64,000 nucleotides of DNA from Bacillus andreraoultii (GTDB lineage Bacteria; Bacillota; Bacilli; Bacillales; Caldibacillaceae), in NCBI RefSeq assembly GCF_001244735.1, contig NZ_LN868937.1:2590785-2654784 (forward strand), given 5' to 3'. This document shows positions 27,234-35,390 of the stretch, one piece after another. Every line of letters begins with the position of its first letter. Position 1 is the stretch's first letter. The translations under genes were made by a program, and so were the position numbers. A model generated the notes under the pieces. It saw nothing but the letters and a program-made list of their open reading frames with translations. It was not told the origin of the DNA and ran no database searches.

Positions 27234-28625
27234 TTACACTCTCTTCTTCCTACCTTTTTTCCAAATCGCATAAAATAAAATTAAAAAACTTACAGGTACA
27301 GCAATCATAATTAGGATATTGTAAATGTTTAAACCATAATCATCTCTAACGATGTAAATGTCACTTTGTTCTTCATTTAATGGAATAAAATAAGTTCCAT
27401 TTTGTTCTTTAATAAGTCCACCTTCGATAAGACTAAGTAATTGTTTATTTGTACCAATGTCAGTAGCTGGAATCTCAATCGTTTGATGTTTTGAGGTATT
27501 ATTGATTGCTATAACTGTTTTTTCACCGAGATACGATCTCGTATATACAGCAATCCCTTCTTGCTCAAAAATGATTTGGTAGTCACCTCTTGTTAAAGAG
27601 CGATATTGATTTCGAGCTTTCCCTAGTTTTTCAATAAATTCAATAAGTTCTTGGTCTGCTCGAAATTCTAACATTTGCTCGTCATTATCGACTCCACCAC
27701 CAATTAATGCTATTTCAGAACCGTAATAAATCATTGGAACACCTGGAGTTGTATAGAGAAGTGAAAGTGCCGGCTTCCACCTGTCACCAGGAAATTGATT
27801 TGATTGAACGATATGATTCGTAAATCGGGCCTTCCCGGGACGATCAATGTTTTTTGTAACATAATAGGATTTCTGATCTACGAATCTACTTAATACAGCC
27901 TCAAGCAAATGATTTGGTGATTGAAAAATATTTCTTAATTCATCTGATGAAGTGGAAATGATTATACTAGTAAGACCCATATTTTCATAGTTTTCGATCT
28001 CCTTTATATCCGCCTGTTCTACTTCACCAACAAGATAAAACACTTCACTTGTATATTTCAGTTCGCTAATAAAACGTTCCAAAAAATTTTGAGGGGTTTT
28101 ATCCAAATTGGGTAGAAAATATCCGTCAATACCGGTCTGATCCTTCCACCAGTTTGCTAGCATAATCATGTCATTTTCAGACATACCTTGTAATGTGGCG
28201 ATTGGGAAATCAATCATCACTTTCATATCTCGCTCATGGGCTTTTTTGACAAGTTGCTTAAATGTCTTTAAATTCCCATAATGTTCTTCTATTGTGTAAG
28301 GATCGACTAAAAATTGACCAGATGGACTATATCGTTCTTGATCAAAAATAACATCTAGTCGTATAGTAGTAAAGCCCATATTATGAATATAATCGAGCTT
28401 TGTCATCATCCCTTGAAAGTCTCCACCGTGATAAGCATCATGTTCTTTCGTATTTATGAAATAGTCATTATGATAATCACCATTAAAAAAACGATCAACT
28501 AAAAGATAATAAACGCTTTCATCTTGCCATTGACGTTTTGTATCTACCGCTGCTTCCATGCTACTAGGTGTTAGTATAAAAAGTAATAAAGCACTAGATA
28601 AACATATGTATAAAAGTTTTATCAA
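27234..28625 (-). CDS. GH13 alpha-amylase-like membrane-anchored protein, catalytic residues lost
   Basis: 463 residues: signal peptide (1-25), a GH13 barrel start (SVYYLLVDRFFNGD, YHGGDFQGMMTKLDYI), a C-terminal beta domain (from ~330) and one membrane segment at ~433-453 with a KKGRKKRV tail. The fold is clear but the catalytic regions are damaged. Region I reads VMIDFPIA (no N-H). Region II reads DGYFLPNLDK, where the canonical Arg and nucleophile Asp are Phe170 and Pro172. Region IV reads FTNHIVQ, lacking the final Asp. Only the GE201V acid/base remains. The stretch between regions I and II is also shorter than usual. The gene looks intact otherwise. It is probably a glucan-binding or sensory pseudoenzyme. 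Confidence 0.82.
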   Translation of the reverse strand: MIKLLYICLSSALLLFILTPSSMEAAVDTKRQWQDESVYYLLVDRFFNGDYHNDYFINTKEHDAYHGGDFQGMMTKLDYIHNMGFTTIRLDVIFDQERYSPSGQFLVDPYTIEEHYGNLKTFKQLVKKAHERDMKVMIDFPIATLQGMSENDMIMLANWWKDQTGIDGYFLPNLDKTPQNFLERFISELKYTSEVFYLVGEVEQADIKEIENYENMGLTSIIISTSSDELRNIFQSPNHLLEAVLSRFVDQKSYYVTKNIDRPGKARFTNHIVQSNQFPGDRWKPALSLLYTTPGVPMIYYGSEIALIGGGVDNDEQMLEFRADQELIEFIEKLGKARNQYRSLTRGDYQIIFEQEGIAVYTRSYLGEKTVIAINNTSKHQTIEIPATDIGTNKQLLSLIEGGLIKEQNGTYFIPLNEEQSDIYIVRDDYGLNIYNILIMIAVPVSFLILFYAIWKKGRKKRV

Positions 28626-28920
28626 TATATTTCTCCCCCTTTTATTGTAACAATTTTAGCTTACAATTAAAGAAGAAGTTTGGTCAATGCTAAAAGTCGG
28701 TAAATTTATAATAGTGATTATTTTTACATTCAAATATTTCGAGATAGCAAGATGAGGTATGAGAGCGAATGGTTCTTTCTAACAAAATACATAAATGATA
28801 AAAGAAATTTGTTCATGAATAAATAGCTTTATAAAAGTCTTTCACTTTTCGTGTATAAAAGTTTTTTTCTTTGCTAATAAATGATAGTGAAGTTGCTTAA
28901 ATTAAAGTACGACATCTTGT
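28626..28920. other. Divergent promoter region between the GH13-like gene and the DUF2777-like gene
   Basis: About 300 AT-rich bases with no open frame of note and no recognised operator. Both divergent promoters should be here. I saw no clear cre site. Confidence 0.4.
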
Positions 28921-28931
28921 GGAGGAAACAA

Positions 28932-29504
28932 ATGAAATTAGACCGATATAATATAATTGAAAAACAAGAGCGTGCCTATTTTAATGGAGTTGTCGAAAAA
29001 TTTAATGAGGAATGGATTCTCATTGATTTAGAAACAGAAGAAGCGTATCCACTTGATGAGTTCATTTATAAGGAAATCCAAGTAAAACGACTCAACCGAT
29101 GGCAAACCGGTATTTTAACAGAAAATTACGTAATGCAATATGATAATAAACAATTTCCGTTACAAGATGAAGATGAGGTAAGGATACGCAAAACATTCAC
29201 AATTAGTTTTCAAACATGGTTAGATGAACTAAATGACGAAGCATATTATCAATTTATTCAGAAGCTAAACGAGCTTGGATTTTCAATATTTGACAGTACA
29301 TTTTGTCACAATTACCTTTCTTTTTTAGTATCTAAGGAAAAAGAAGGTGTTAATTTTCTTATGTTCGATAATACTTTACACCTTTGCAGTGTTCATCATC
29401 ATTTTCAATATGATGAAGATAGAAAAAATGACCGTTTTGAATTTACGTTAAATACCGGAAAACGGGTTGTACTCCAAGCTTTACAACGACCATACAAAAA
29501 ATAA
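28932..29504 (+). CDS. DUF2777-like protein, function unknown
   Basis: 190-residue soluble protein (MKLDRYNIIEKQERAYFNG..., with EEWILIDLETEEAYPLDEF and VKRLNRWQTGIL) that resembles the Bacillus DUF2777 family from memory. No catalytic motif. GTGGAGG lies six bases before ATG 28932; the longer frame to 28881 has no site. It is followed at once by a family A repeat, then a terminator shared with the FIST protein. Confidence 0.65.
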   Translation: MKLDRYNIIEKQERAYFNGVVEKFNEEWILIDLETEEAYPLDEFIYKEIQVKRLNRWQTGILTENYVMQYDNKQFPLQDEDEVRIRKTFTISFQTWLDELNDEAYYQFIQKLNELGFSIFDSTFCHNYLSFLVSKEKEGVNFLMFDNTLHLCSVHHHFQYDEDRKNDRFEFTLNTGKRVVLQALQRPYKK

Positions 29505-29678
29505 AGAAAGAAAGACGCACAAGCTTTAGCGAAACGAGAGACTAGAGTTCGCTTGATAAGTAAGAGAGTTTTTTCGGCCTTGATGTCATGCTATTAGAAC
29601 TTTCCTTGTACGCTTATGCATAGAGGTAAGTAGAAAGTTTAAAGTTGAAATTGGAAAATTTATACTTTCCTATTAACC
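29503..29678 (+). repeat. Family A interspersed repeat, copy 6 (long variant)
   Basis: Starts at the stop codon of the upstream gene (AAAGAAAGAAAGACGC). Has CGAGAGACTAGAGTTCG and TTTTTTCGGCCTTGATG, then a 15-base stutter near GTAAGTAGAAAGTTTAAAG before the closing GAAATTGGAAAATTTATAC hairpin. The first hairpin arm is disturbed. Confidence 0.85.
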
Positions 29679-29680
29679 GT

Positions 29681-29713
29681 AAAAGGAGCTGTCTTAAGTA
29701 GCAGCTCCTTTTT
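29681..29713. terminator. Bidirectional terminator
   Basis: AAAAGGAGCTG / CAGCTCCTTTTT perfect 11-bp stem with a TCTTAAGTAG loop. Serves both convergent genes. Confidence 0.92.
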
Positions 29714-29718
29714 AATAT

Positions 29719-32238
29719 TTATACAATTGGATGTTTATTGCTATTAATTAATTTAATAAAATTTGTTGGTGAAACAGGTTTTTCAATATAGTAACCTTGT
29801 GCAAAATCACATTTTAATTCTTTCAACTCCACTAATTGATCAAAAGTTTCAACACCCTCTGCGACGACATTAACAGAAAGTCCATTTCCCATTGTAATAA
29901 TCGCTTTAACAATCGAATAGTCTGCAGATTCGGAGCGAAAGTTATTAATAAATGACCGATCAATTTTTAACGTATTAATTGGTAAATTTCTTAAATAGCT
30001 AAGAGACGAATACCCTGTTCCAAAATCATCAATTGAAACTTTAACACCTAATTGTTGAATCGTATTCATAATCTCTATTGATTTTTGCACATTATCAATC
30101 ATTCCACTTTCGGTTAATTCTAAATGGAGTAGACTTGGATCCATTTGGGTTGTTGTTAACACCTCATGCAACTCATGTAAAAAGGATGGATCAAGAAATT
30201 GTTGTACAGAAACATTTATGGAAATAAATACATCATATCCCTTCTCATTCCATTCTTTATTTTGTCTACAACCTTCCATGAGTACCCATTTTCCTATATC
30301 GTGAATAAGTCCTGTTTCTTCGGCAATCGGAATAAATTCCAATGGTGGTATTAAACCGTGTATCGGGTGATTCCAGCGAAGTAATGCCTCACTCCCGATA
30401 ATCTTACCAGTATGTAAGTCAACGACAGGTTGATATAATAAGAACAGCTCTTCTTTTTCAATCGCACGGCGTAAATAATTTTCTAATTCAAACTTATACT
30501 TGATTTGTTCATTCATTTCACTTGCAAAAAAGACCGTTTGATTGCCACCATATTTTTTTGCACGGTTCATTGCTGTGTCCGCATTTTTTAAAATGGTTTG
30601 CGTATCAACTCCGTCCTCAGGGTAAAAGCTTACACCGATACTTGCTGAAAGTACGAATTCTTGTGACTCATATTGTAACGGTTCCTGGATTGTACTTAAA
30701 ATGTTGGTCGCAAGCATGAGAATTTCTTCCGTACTGTACTCTTCTCCTAAAATTAACGTGAATTTGTCACCGGCAAAACGGCCAATAAAAATATTGTGAT
30801 TAAGATGTTTTTTTATCCGATTTGCAATTTCAACAATAATAATATCGCCAACATAATGACCAAAACTATCATTAATTAACTTAAAACGATCAATATCGAT
30901 AAATGCAACTGCAAATCGCTCATTTTCTGCAGCATTTGCAATAAGTTGATCAACAGTTTCAGTAATTTTCAACCGATTAGGTAACGCAGTATCTTTGTCA
31001 TAGGAAATGAGAAACCTTTTCTTATTTAATTCCTCTGATAAATTTTGGATATAATCTGTCGTCATTGCTACTAAACTTGTTAAATACATGCGCGATTTCA
31101 TTTCACTTGTTAGCTGGTATTGAAAGTCTAGGTTATTTTTCGGATTTGCTTGCAGATTTTCTGATATTAATAAAGCAGTTACTGTAAAGCTTGAATTGTA
31201 CTTTATATTTTTCCTTTGCACTAACTCACCTTCAGTGACGATTCCCGCTGTTGGGGCTATTCGTTGGAGATGAGTCAGTTCTTGTTTTGTAAGTGAGTCA
31301 AATAAACTCATTCTCGCTGAACTTGTAAATGCAAAAATTGTATCAACTGGTCGTTTGGCAAATGTATTTAATTGTTTCAAACTTTTATCTATGATGTGTG
31401 CAAGGTCAAAATAAGCGATTGTAAATTCATCACCCGTTTTTATATTTGAACTTATGCAAATCGTTCCATCTTGAAGAACATCTTGAATATAAGTAGCTTC
31501 CTCTTCTTTAGTTGAAAATAATAGAGGTAAATCATGTCCAGAATGAGGCAACTGGTCAATAAAATATTTTCCAAAATACTTTTCGAGAAACTTTATTGGA
31601 ATCTCATTATTAATCGAATAAATTTTATTTTGATCCGCTTTAGTTACACTCATTGGGATTCCAATTTTTTTCCATTCAATACTTCGATATATGTAAGTAG
31701 ACAAATCTTTGCTATATAATTTTGCATATACAGCACCATTATCGATTATATTATGATTCGTAAATACATAAACCTCTTTATATTTCGAGTTCGAGGCACA
31801 TCCATCTGCAATAACAACATCTTCACTATACATATCTTTTCTAAAATGATAATCAAATTGAAGTGAAGAATTCGTTGAGTAAGCAATGATTGTTTTTAAA
31901 TCTTGTGTGTCCACTTCTGTGTCCACTTCTTGATATAGCTTTGAATGATGTGAGTAACCAATTTCTACTCGTGTTTGTTGAAACGTAGTAAAATTTATTA
32001 TTGTCTTTCCATATAAGAATTGACCATTGATAATTTCCCCGGACGTTGTACAGCCAATTATATTTGCATGTGGCATTCGTTGGTTTATATATAATTGGAT
32101 TGTCTTAATTTCTTCAATCGAACCATTGCCAATAAAAATTTGTATAAGTATATTTTCAACTGTATGTAAACTGTTTTCCGTTATGAAATTATCAAGCTGC
32201 TTTTTATCTATGTACTCAAAACTGTATGTTTTTGCCAC
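29719..32238 (-). CDS. FIST-GGDEF-EAL cyclic-di-GMP signalling protein
   Basis: 839 residues in three parts. Residues ~1-370 match the FIST sensor module (FIST_N with IIGCTTSGEIINGQ, FIST_C with IFAFTSSARM). Then GGDEF (~410-580) whose motif reads AGDKF, so cyclase activity is unlikely. Then EAL (~590-839) with all key elements: SEALLRW, ISINVSVQQF, LELTESG, DDFGTGYSSLSYL, LKIDRSFI and AEGVET. A phosphodiesterase regulated by a GTP-binding degenerate GGDEF and a small-molecule-binding FIST domain is the best reading. No membrane segment. I start at GTG 32238 (AGGTGA five bases upstream) rather than GTG 32247. Confidence 0.88.
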   Translation of the reverse strand: MAKTYSFEYIDKKQLDNFITENSLHTVENILIQIFIGNGSIEEIKTIQLYINQRMPHANIIGCTTSGEIINGQFLYGKTIINFTTFQQTRVEIGYSHHSKLYQEVDTEVDTQDLKTIIAYSTNSSLQFDYHFRKDMYSEDVVIADGCASNSKYKEVYVFTNHNIIDNGAVYAKLYSKDLSTYIYRSIEWKKIGIPMSVTKADQNKIYSINNEIPIKFLEKYFGKYFIDQLPHSGHDLPLLFSTKEEEATYIQDVLQDGTICISSNIKTGDEFTIAYFDLAHIIDKSLKQLNTFAKRPVDTIFAFTSSARMSLFDSLTKQELTHLQRIAPTAGIVTEGELVQRKNIKYNSSFTVTALLISENLQANPKNNLDFQYQLTSEMKSRMYLTSLVAMTTDYIQNLSEELNKKRFLISYDKDTALPNRLKITETVDQLIANAAENERFAVAFIDIDRFKLINDSFGHYVGDIIIVEIANRIKKHLNHNIFIGRFAGDKFTLILGEEYSTEEILMLATNILSTIQEPLQYESQEFVLSASIGVSFYPEDGVDTQTILKNADTAMNRAKKYGGNQTVFFASEMNEQIKYKFELENYLRRAIEKEELFLLYQPVVDLHTGKIIGSEALLRWNHPIHGLIPPLEFIPIAEETGLIHDIGKWVLMEGCRQNKEWNEKGYDVFISINVSVQQFLDPSFLHELHEVLTTTQMDPSLLHLELTESGMIDNVQKSIEIMNTIQQLGVKVSIDDFGTGYSSLSYLRNLPINTLKIDRSFINNFRSESADYSIVKAIITMGNGLSVNVVAEGVETFDQLVELKELKCDFAQGYYIEKPVSPTNFIKLINSNKHPIV

Positions 32239-32412
32239 AGCTCTCACCTGCTTTTTATCGAATAAAGAAACTAAACGATGTATCTATCTATTAAAATAGC
32301 ATATTTAAGCATGATTGTAACGAAAAAAAGAAAAGAATCGTCAAAATACGACAATTCTCCTAGTATGATCCTGCTATTCATAAATAGTAATGTAAAAACG
32401 ATCCTCTTGAAA

Positions 32413-32766
32413 CTATTTTAACCAAATTCCGAGTGGAAGTTTTAGACCCAAGTAGATTGTAACAATGACTAAAATAAACCAAATAACCCAATAGATTGTT
32501 GGTGTTTTCCCTTTTTTCAGGCTCATTAATACCATTTCCATTAATCCAATCACTAAAATTCCAAGTAACGCCTTCATATGGTATCCCATTGTTGGATCAA
32601 CCGATAAGTATAATTGGATTCCACTCCCGATAATAAATAAGTAGAACAAACGCAAAATCATTGAAACAATCTTTGCTGGCTTTTCGTTTTTATTTTTTGT
32701 TAAAACAGCTGCAATAACAAACAAAATAATTGCAATGACCCAAGTAGTAATATGTAAATGTGTCAT
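32413..32766 (-). CDS. yisL: YisL (DUF1516) membrane protein
   Basis: 117 residues with four membrane segments (about 7-24, 36-54, 63-82, 92-112). Matches B. subtilis YisL in size and in the HITTWVIAIILF start. ATG 32766 has a GGAGG site; the frame extends to 32820 unsupported. Divergent from gerP, as in B. subtilis. Function unknown. Confidence 0.88.
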   Translation of the reverse strand: MTHLHITTWVIAIILFVIAAVLTKNKNEKPAKIVSMILRLFYLFIIGSGIQLYLSVDPTMGYHMKALLGILVIGLMEMVLMSLKKGKTPTIYWVIWFILVIVTIYLGLKLPLGIWLK

Positions 32767-32888
32767 TTTCTTACCTCCATTAACGTATTCTATAAACATA
32801 TTAGCATAACATGATTTCAAAGAGTAATAATTCGTATGTAAAAGTAACTATAATTATATTTTCCGTGTCTTTATTAGGCATTTGAATC

Positions 32889-32915
32889 ACATTTTTAATC
32901 GATGTACATAAAATA
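32889..32915 (+). promoter_or_regulatory. Sigma-K-like promoter of gerPA-E
   Basis: AC at 32889-32890, 16 bases, then CATAAAATA (form CATANNNTA) at 32907-32915, about 30 bases before gerPA. The B. subtilis gerP operon is expressed late in the mother cell under sigma-K with GerE. Confidence 0.75.
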
Positions 32916-32944
32916 AAGGGAAACTACGTTAGGAAGTGAGAGAG

Positions 32945-33166
32945 GTGCCTGCTGTCGTTGGAATGATAAATGTAAATTCACTCGGTTCAAGTGCTGTTTT
33001 TAATGTAGGTGACGTATACCAAATATCTCCCTACACAATGAATAAAACATTTGCAGGTGCAGGTTCATTTAATACGGCGGAACAGCTTTATGTATATAAC
33101 CATCGTAGCAATACGAATACATTTGACCACGATACAATTGATCAACCATTAAGTTTTAACGTATAG
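32945..33166 (+). CDS. gerPA: Spore germination protein GerPA
   Basis: 73-residue GerPA/GerPF-type protein (VPAVVGMINVNSLGSSAVFNV), Ser/Thr/Asn-rich with AGAGSFNTAE. Part of the coat-associated proteins that let germinants cross the coat to inner-membrane receptors. The start is GTG 32945, ten bases after AGGA; GTG 32936 is the alternative, but homologues begin M-P-A. First gene of gerPA-gerPE. Confidence 0.88.
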   Translation: MPAVVGMINVNSLGSSAVFNVGDVYQISPYTMNKTFAGAGSFNTAEQLYVYNHRSNTNTFDHDTIDQPLSFNV

Positions 33167-33199
33167 CACTTATTTAAATAAATACCTAAGGTGAATAAG

Positions 33200-33430
33200 A
33201 TGAACATATATGTACAACAATCGATTCATATAAATATATTGAGGATAAATAGTATCATGAATTCCTCTGTTTTACAAATTGGCACTGCTGGCATCATTAA
33301 GTCCCGTACAGATGTTGCAAATACGGGTGGATTTGTCAATCCAATTCCTGAACTTGACTATGAAGGTTTTACGTCGACTTCTTCATCTCAAGGGATTACT
33401 ATTCCCTTACATGCAGGTGGTGTAAGATAA
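33200..33430 (+). CDS. gerPB: Spore germination protein GerPB
   Basis: 76 residues (MNIYVQQSIHINILRINSI, then SSVLQIGTAG), ending PLHAGGVR. AAGGTG lies six bases before ATG 33200. Second gene of the gerP operon, 33 bases after gerPA. Confidence 0.88.
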   Translation: MNIYVQQSIHINILRINSIMNSSVLQIGTAGIIKSRTDVANTGGFVNPIPELDYEGFTSTSSSQGITIPLHAGGVR

Positions 33431-33477
33431 AAATTGATTCTTCGTAACACAACTACCGTTTTAAGGACGTGATATTT

Positions 33478-34113
33478 TTGCAAAATGATTTATATCTGTT
33501 TATAAATCAACTTGCTGCACAGTTAAAAAAACAAGAGGAGCAGTTAGCTAAGCTGGAAAAGAAAAACAGCGAATTATCTGAGGCAATTCAGACACTAGAA
33601 AAACAACCACCGATTAATGTCGAACGGATCGATTATCATTTCGATCAGTTAAAAATTGAGCGATTAGATGGCACATTAAATATTGGGCTTAATCCACAAG
33701 ATTTACAAGGGATGGATGAACTATCGATTCCACAACCTATCTCCCGTGGAGGAACAAATAAAGCAAATGCGAATCAATTTACTCAATTACAGAAAAAGAT
33801 TCATACTTATTTAGATGAAGAACTACCAGCTTTCATTGAATCGGTCAAAAAAGAAAAACAATTTGAACTCGATGATTCTTATATAAACTTTATAAAAGAG
33901 GACATTCGAAAACAACTACCTGATCGCCTCGCATTTTATGCTCAAAAATTAGGCAAACAAGGGCGAGAAATATCCGTTGAAGAAGAAGAAAAGTTTATAT
34001 ATCAACATCTGATTCAAGATATTCAGCAAGCCATTTATTCATTTTTCAAACAATTTCCATCAAAAGGAAAAAAGGGAGGGGAACAAAATGATTCTGGAAG
34101 TAGTCAACCATGA
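33478..34113 (+). CDS. gerPC: Spore germination protein GerPC
   Basis: 211 residues. A coiled coil at ~15-45 (QLKKQEEQLAKLEKKNSELS) is followed by a linker and a helical C-terminal half with a Gly/Lys/Ser tail. Candidate starts are TTG 33478 (ten bases after AAGGA) and GTG 33469 (too close); I prefer TTG. Its end overlaps gerPD by 26 bases. Confidence 0.85.
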   Translation: MQNDLYLFINQLAAQLKKQEEQLAKLEKKNSELSEAIQTLEKQPPINVERIDYHFDQLKIERLDGTLNIGLNPQDLQGMDELSIPQPISRGGTNKANANQFTQLQKKIHTYLDEELPAFIESVKKEKQFELDDSYINFIKEDIRKQLPDRLAFYAQKLGKQGREISVEEEEKFIYQHLIQDIQQAIYSFFKQFPSKGKKGGEQNDSGSSQP

Positions 34114-34267
34114 ATTACAGGCTGAAACTGTAAACATTATTGCTATTGCAAGTTCGTCTATTTTTTTAGTTGGAGATACAAACTCCATCCAACTAGCTTG
34201 TGCATACGATACGCCAATGTCTTCATTTTTAATTGGTCCTCTTGTTCCTCTAGCAACACGGAGTTAA
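34088..34267 (+). CDS. gerPD: Spore germination protein GerPD
   Basis: 59-residue hydrophobic-rich protein (MILEVVNHELQAETVNIIAI..., VGDTNSIQLAC, ending PLATRS). GGGAGGGG lies six bases before ATG 34088, inside the end of gerPC, so translation is coupled. Position and sequence identify it as GerPD. Confidence 0.85.
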   Translation: MILEVVNHELQAETVNIIAIASSSIFLVGDTNSIQLACAYDTPMSSFLIGPLVPLATRS

Positions 34268-34268
34268 C

Positions 34269-34697
34269 ATGCTGAAACGATTATCTCAAGTTCAAAAGAT
34301 AGATGTACAAATCATCACTTTTTCATCTCATTTACAAATTGGTGATAGTAACACAATTAATGCCTATAGCATCATCCTATCATCTAAACGTGATCAGGAA
34401 TTATATTTTGGAACAGAGGCCGATGATAAGGAAAAAGATTATGTCGTTTTTTCACTTCCATTAGTCCAATTACCTATTTACGAACAGCTCTACTACAAAA
34501 AGGAAAATCTTTGTGGTTCAATCTATGTTCAAAATGTAAATGTAATAGGTGTCTCAAGCTCTTCAATTATTCATATCGGCAGTAATGATCGACTATTTTT
34601 AGAGAATAGACGTAAAGAAATTAGAATTATGGCTGAACCTGAAAACATTGAAAAAGGGAAAGAATATTTGATTGAGAACAACATAATAAAAGAGTAA
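34269..34697 (+). CDS. gerPE: Spore germination protein GerPE
   Basis: 142 residues. ATG 34269 is one base past the gerPD stop, showing coupling. Sequence features such as HLQIGDSNTINAYS and VNVIGVSSSSIIHIGSND are of the GerPE type. The C terminus is acidic/basic and lacks motifs. Function within the coat layer follows from the family. Confidence 0.85.
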   Translation: MLKRLSQVQKIDVQIITFSSHLQIGDSNTINAYSIILSSKRDQELYFGTEADDKEKDYVVFSLPLVQLPIYEQLYYKKENLCGSIYVQNVNVIGVSSSSIIHIGSNDRLFLENRRKEIRIMAEPENIEKGKEYLIENNIIKE

Positions 34698-34811
34698 AGA
34701 ATATATCCATTTAATACCGATTTTATTAAAAGCCATTTAATTGATTATAAGCAGACGTTATCTCTCAACAACTACTTACTTATGTATTTTTAATCCCATT
34801 CTTAAATAGGA

Positions 34812-34839
34812 ACGTTTTTCAGAAATATTTCATACTGTA
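34812..34839 (+). promoter_or_regulatory. Sigma-K-like promoter specific to gerPF
   Basis: AC at 34812-34813, 17 bases, then CATACTGTA (CATANNNTA) at 34831-34839. It lies in the 238-base gap between gerPE and gerPF and suggests separate transcription of gerPF. Confidence 0.6.
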
Positions 34840-34935
34840 ACTGTAAATAGTTTAACTTTATTCAGCAAAAGTCCACTTACTTCGATAAGTAATAAAATAT
34901 GTTCGATATAAATTCACAGTTAAAGGATGGTAATC

Positions 34936-35154
34936 ATGCCAGCCATCATTGGTTCAATCCAACTTGTTAATATTGGAGGCGGAGTCGTAAATTTTGGAGA
35001 TACACTAAATATTGCACCTAAAACGACAACAAAGCAAAACCAAGGCTCCGGATCTGGAAATGTTGGCGGATTTACGATAACGAATAACGGTTTTAGCGCA
35101 ACAAACTCCGTCGACCCTGATTTAATTGATCAACCTGCTACACAAAATAATTAA
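34936..35154 (+). CDS. gerPF: Spore germination protein GerPF
   Basis: 72-residue paralogue of GerPA (MPAIIGSIQLVNIGGGVVN..., GSGSGNVGGF, ending DLIDQPATQNN). The start is ATG 34936 with AAAGGATGG. It is separated from gerPE by 238 bases and has its own sigma-K-like promoter. A family A copy begins at its stop codon. Confidence 0.9.
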   Translation: MPAIIGSIQLVNIGGGVVNFGDTLNIAPKTTTKQNQGSGSGNVGGFTITNNGFSATNSVDPDLIDQPATQNN

Positions 35155-35258
35155 AGAAAACTCAGGGACGCTAGAGCCTTCAGGCAATCAAGAGCCGTAG
35201 TTGCGCTTTAAGCGCACTAGGAAAGTAGAAATTGGAAAATTTATACTTTCCTATTAGC
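35153..35258 (+). repeat. Family A interspersed repeat, copy 7 (short form)
   Basis: Starts AAAGAAAACTCAGGGACGC at the gerPF stop. Has the same internal short-form junction (AGAGCCGTAGTTGCGCTT) as copy 4 and a perfect closing hairpin GGAAAGTAGAAATTGG... TACTTTCCTATTAGC. Directly followed by family B copy 3. Confidence 0.9.
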
Positions 35259-35262
35259 GAAA

Positions 35263-35384
35263 GGGGACATCCAGTAAGTCGTATTTTTGATTTCTGGATG
35301 TCCACTTTTCATGTTTCAAAAACTTGATATATCAACTTTCTTGATTATTTTATTTTTTGGGATATCCCTTTTCGGACAGTCCCT
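35263..35384 (-). repeat. Family B MITE-like element, copy 3 (reversed)
   Basis: Reverse orientation. On the plus strand it begins with the hairpin GGGGACATCCAG... CTGGATGTCCAC plus TTTTCATG, then TTGATATATCAAC and CTTTTCGGACAGTCCC. The hairpin would terminate gerPF; the other end faces the addA stop. Confidence 0.85.
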
Positions 35385-35390
35385 TTCATA

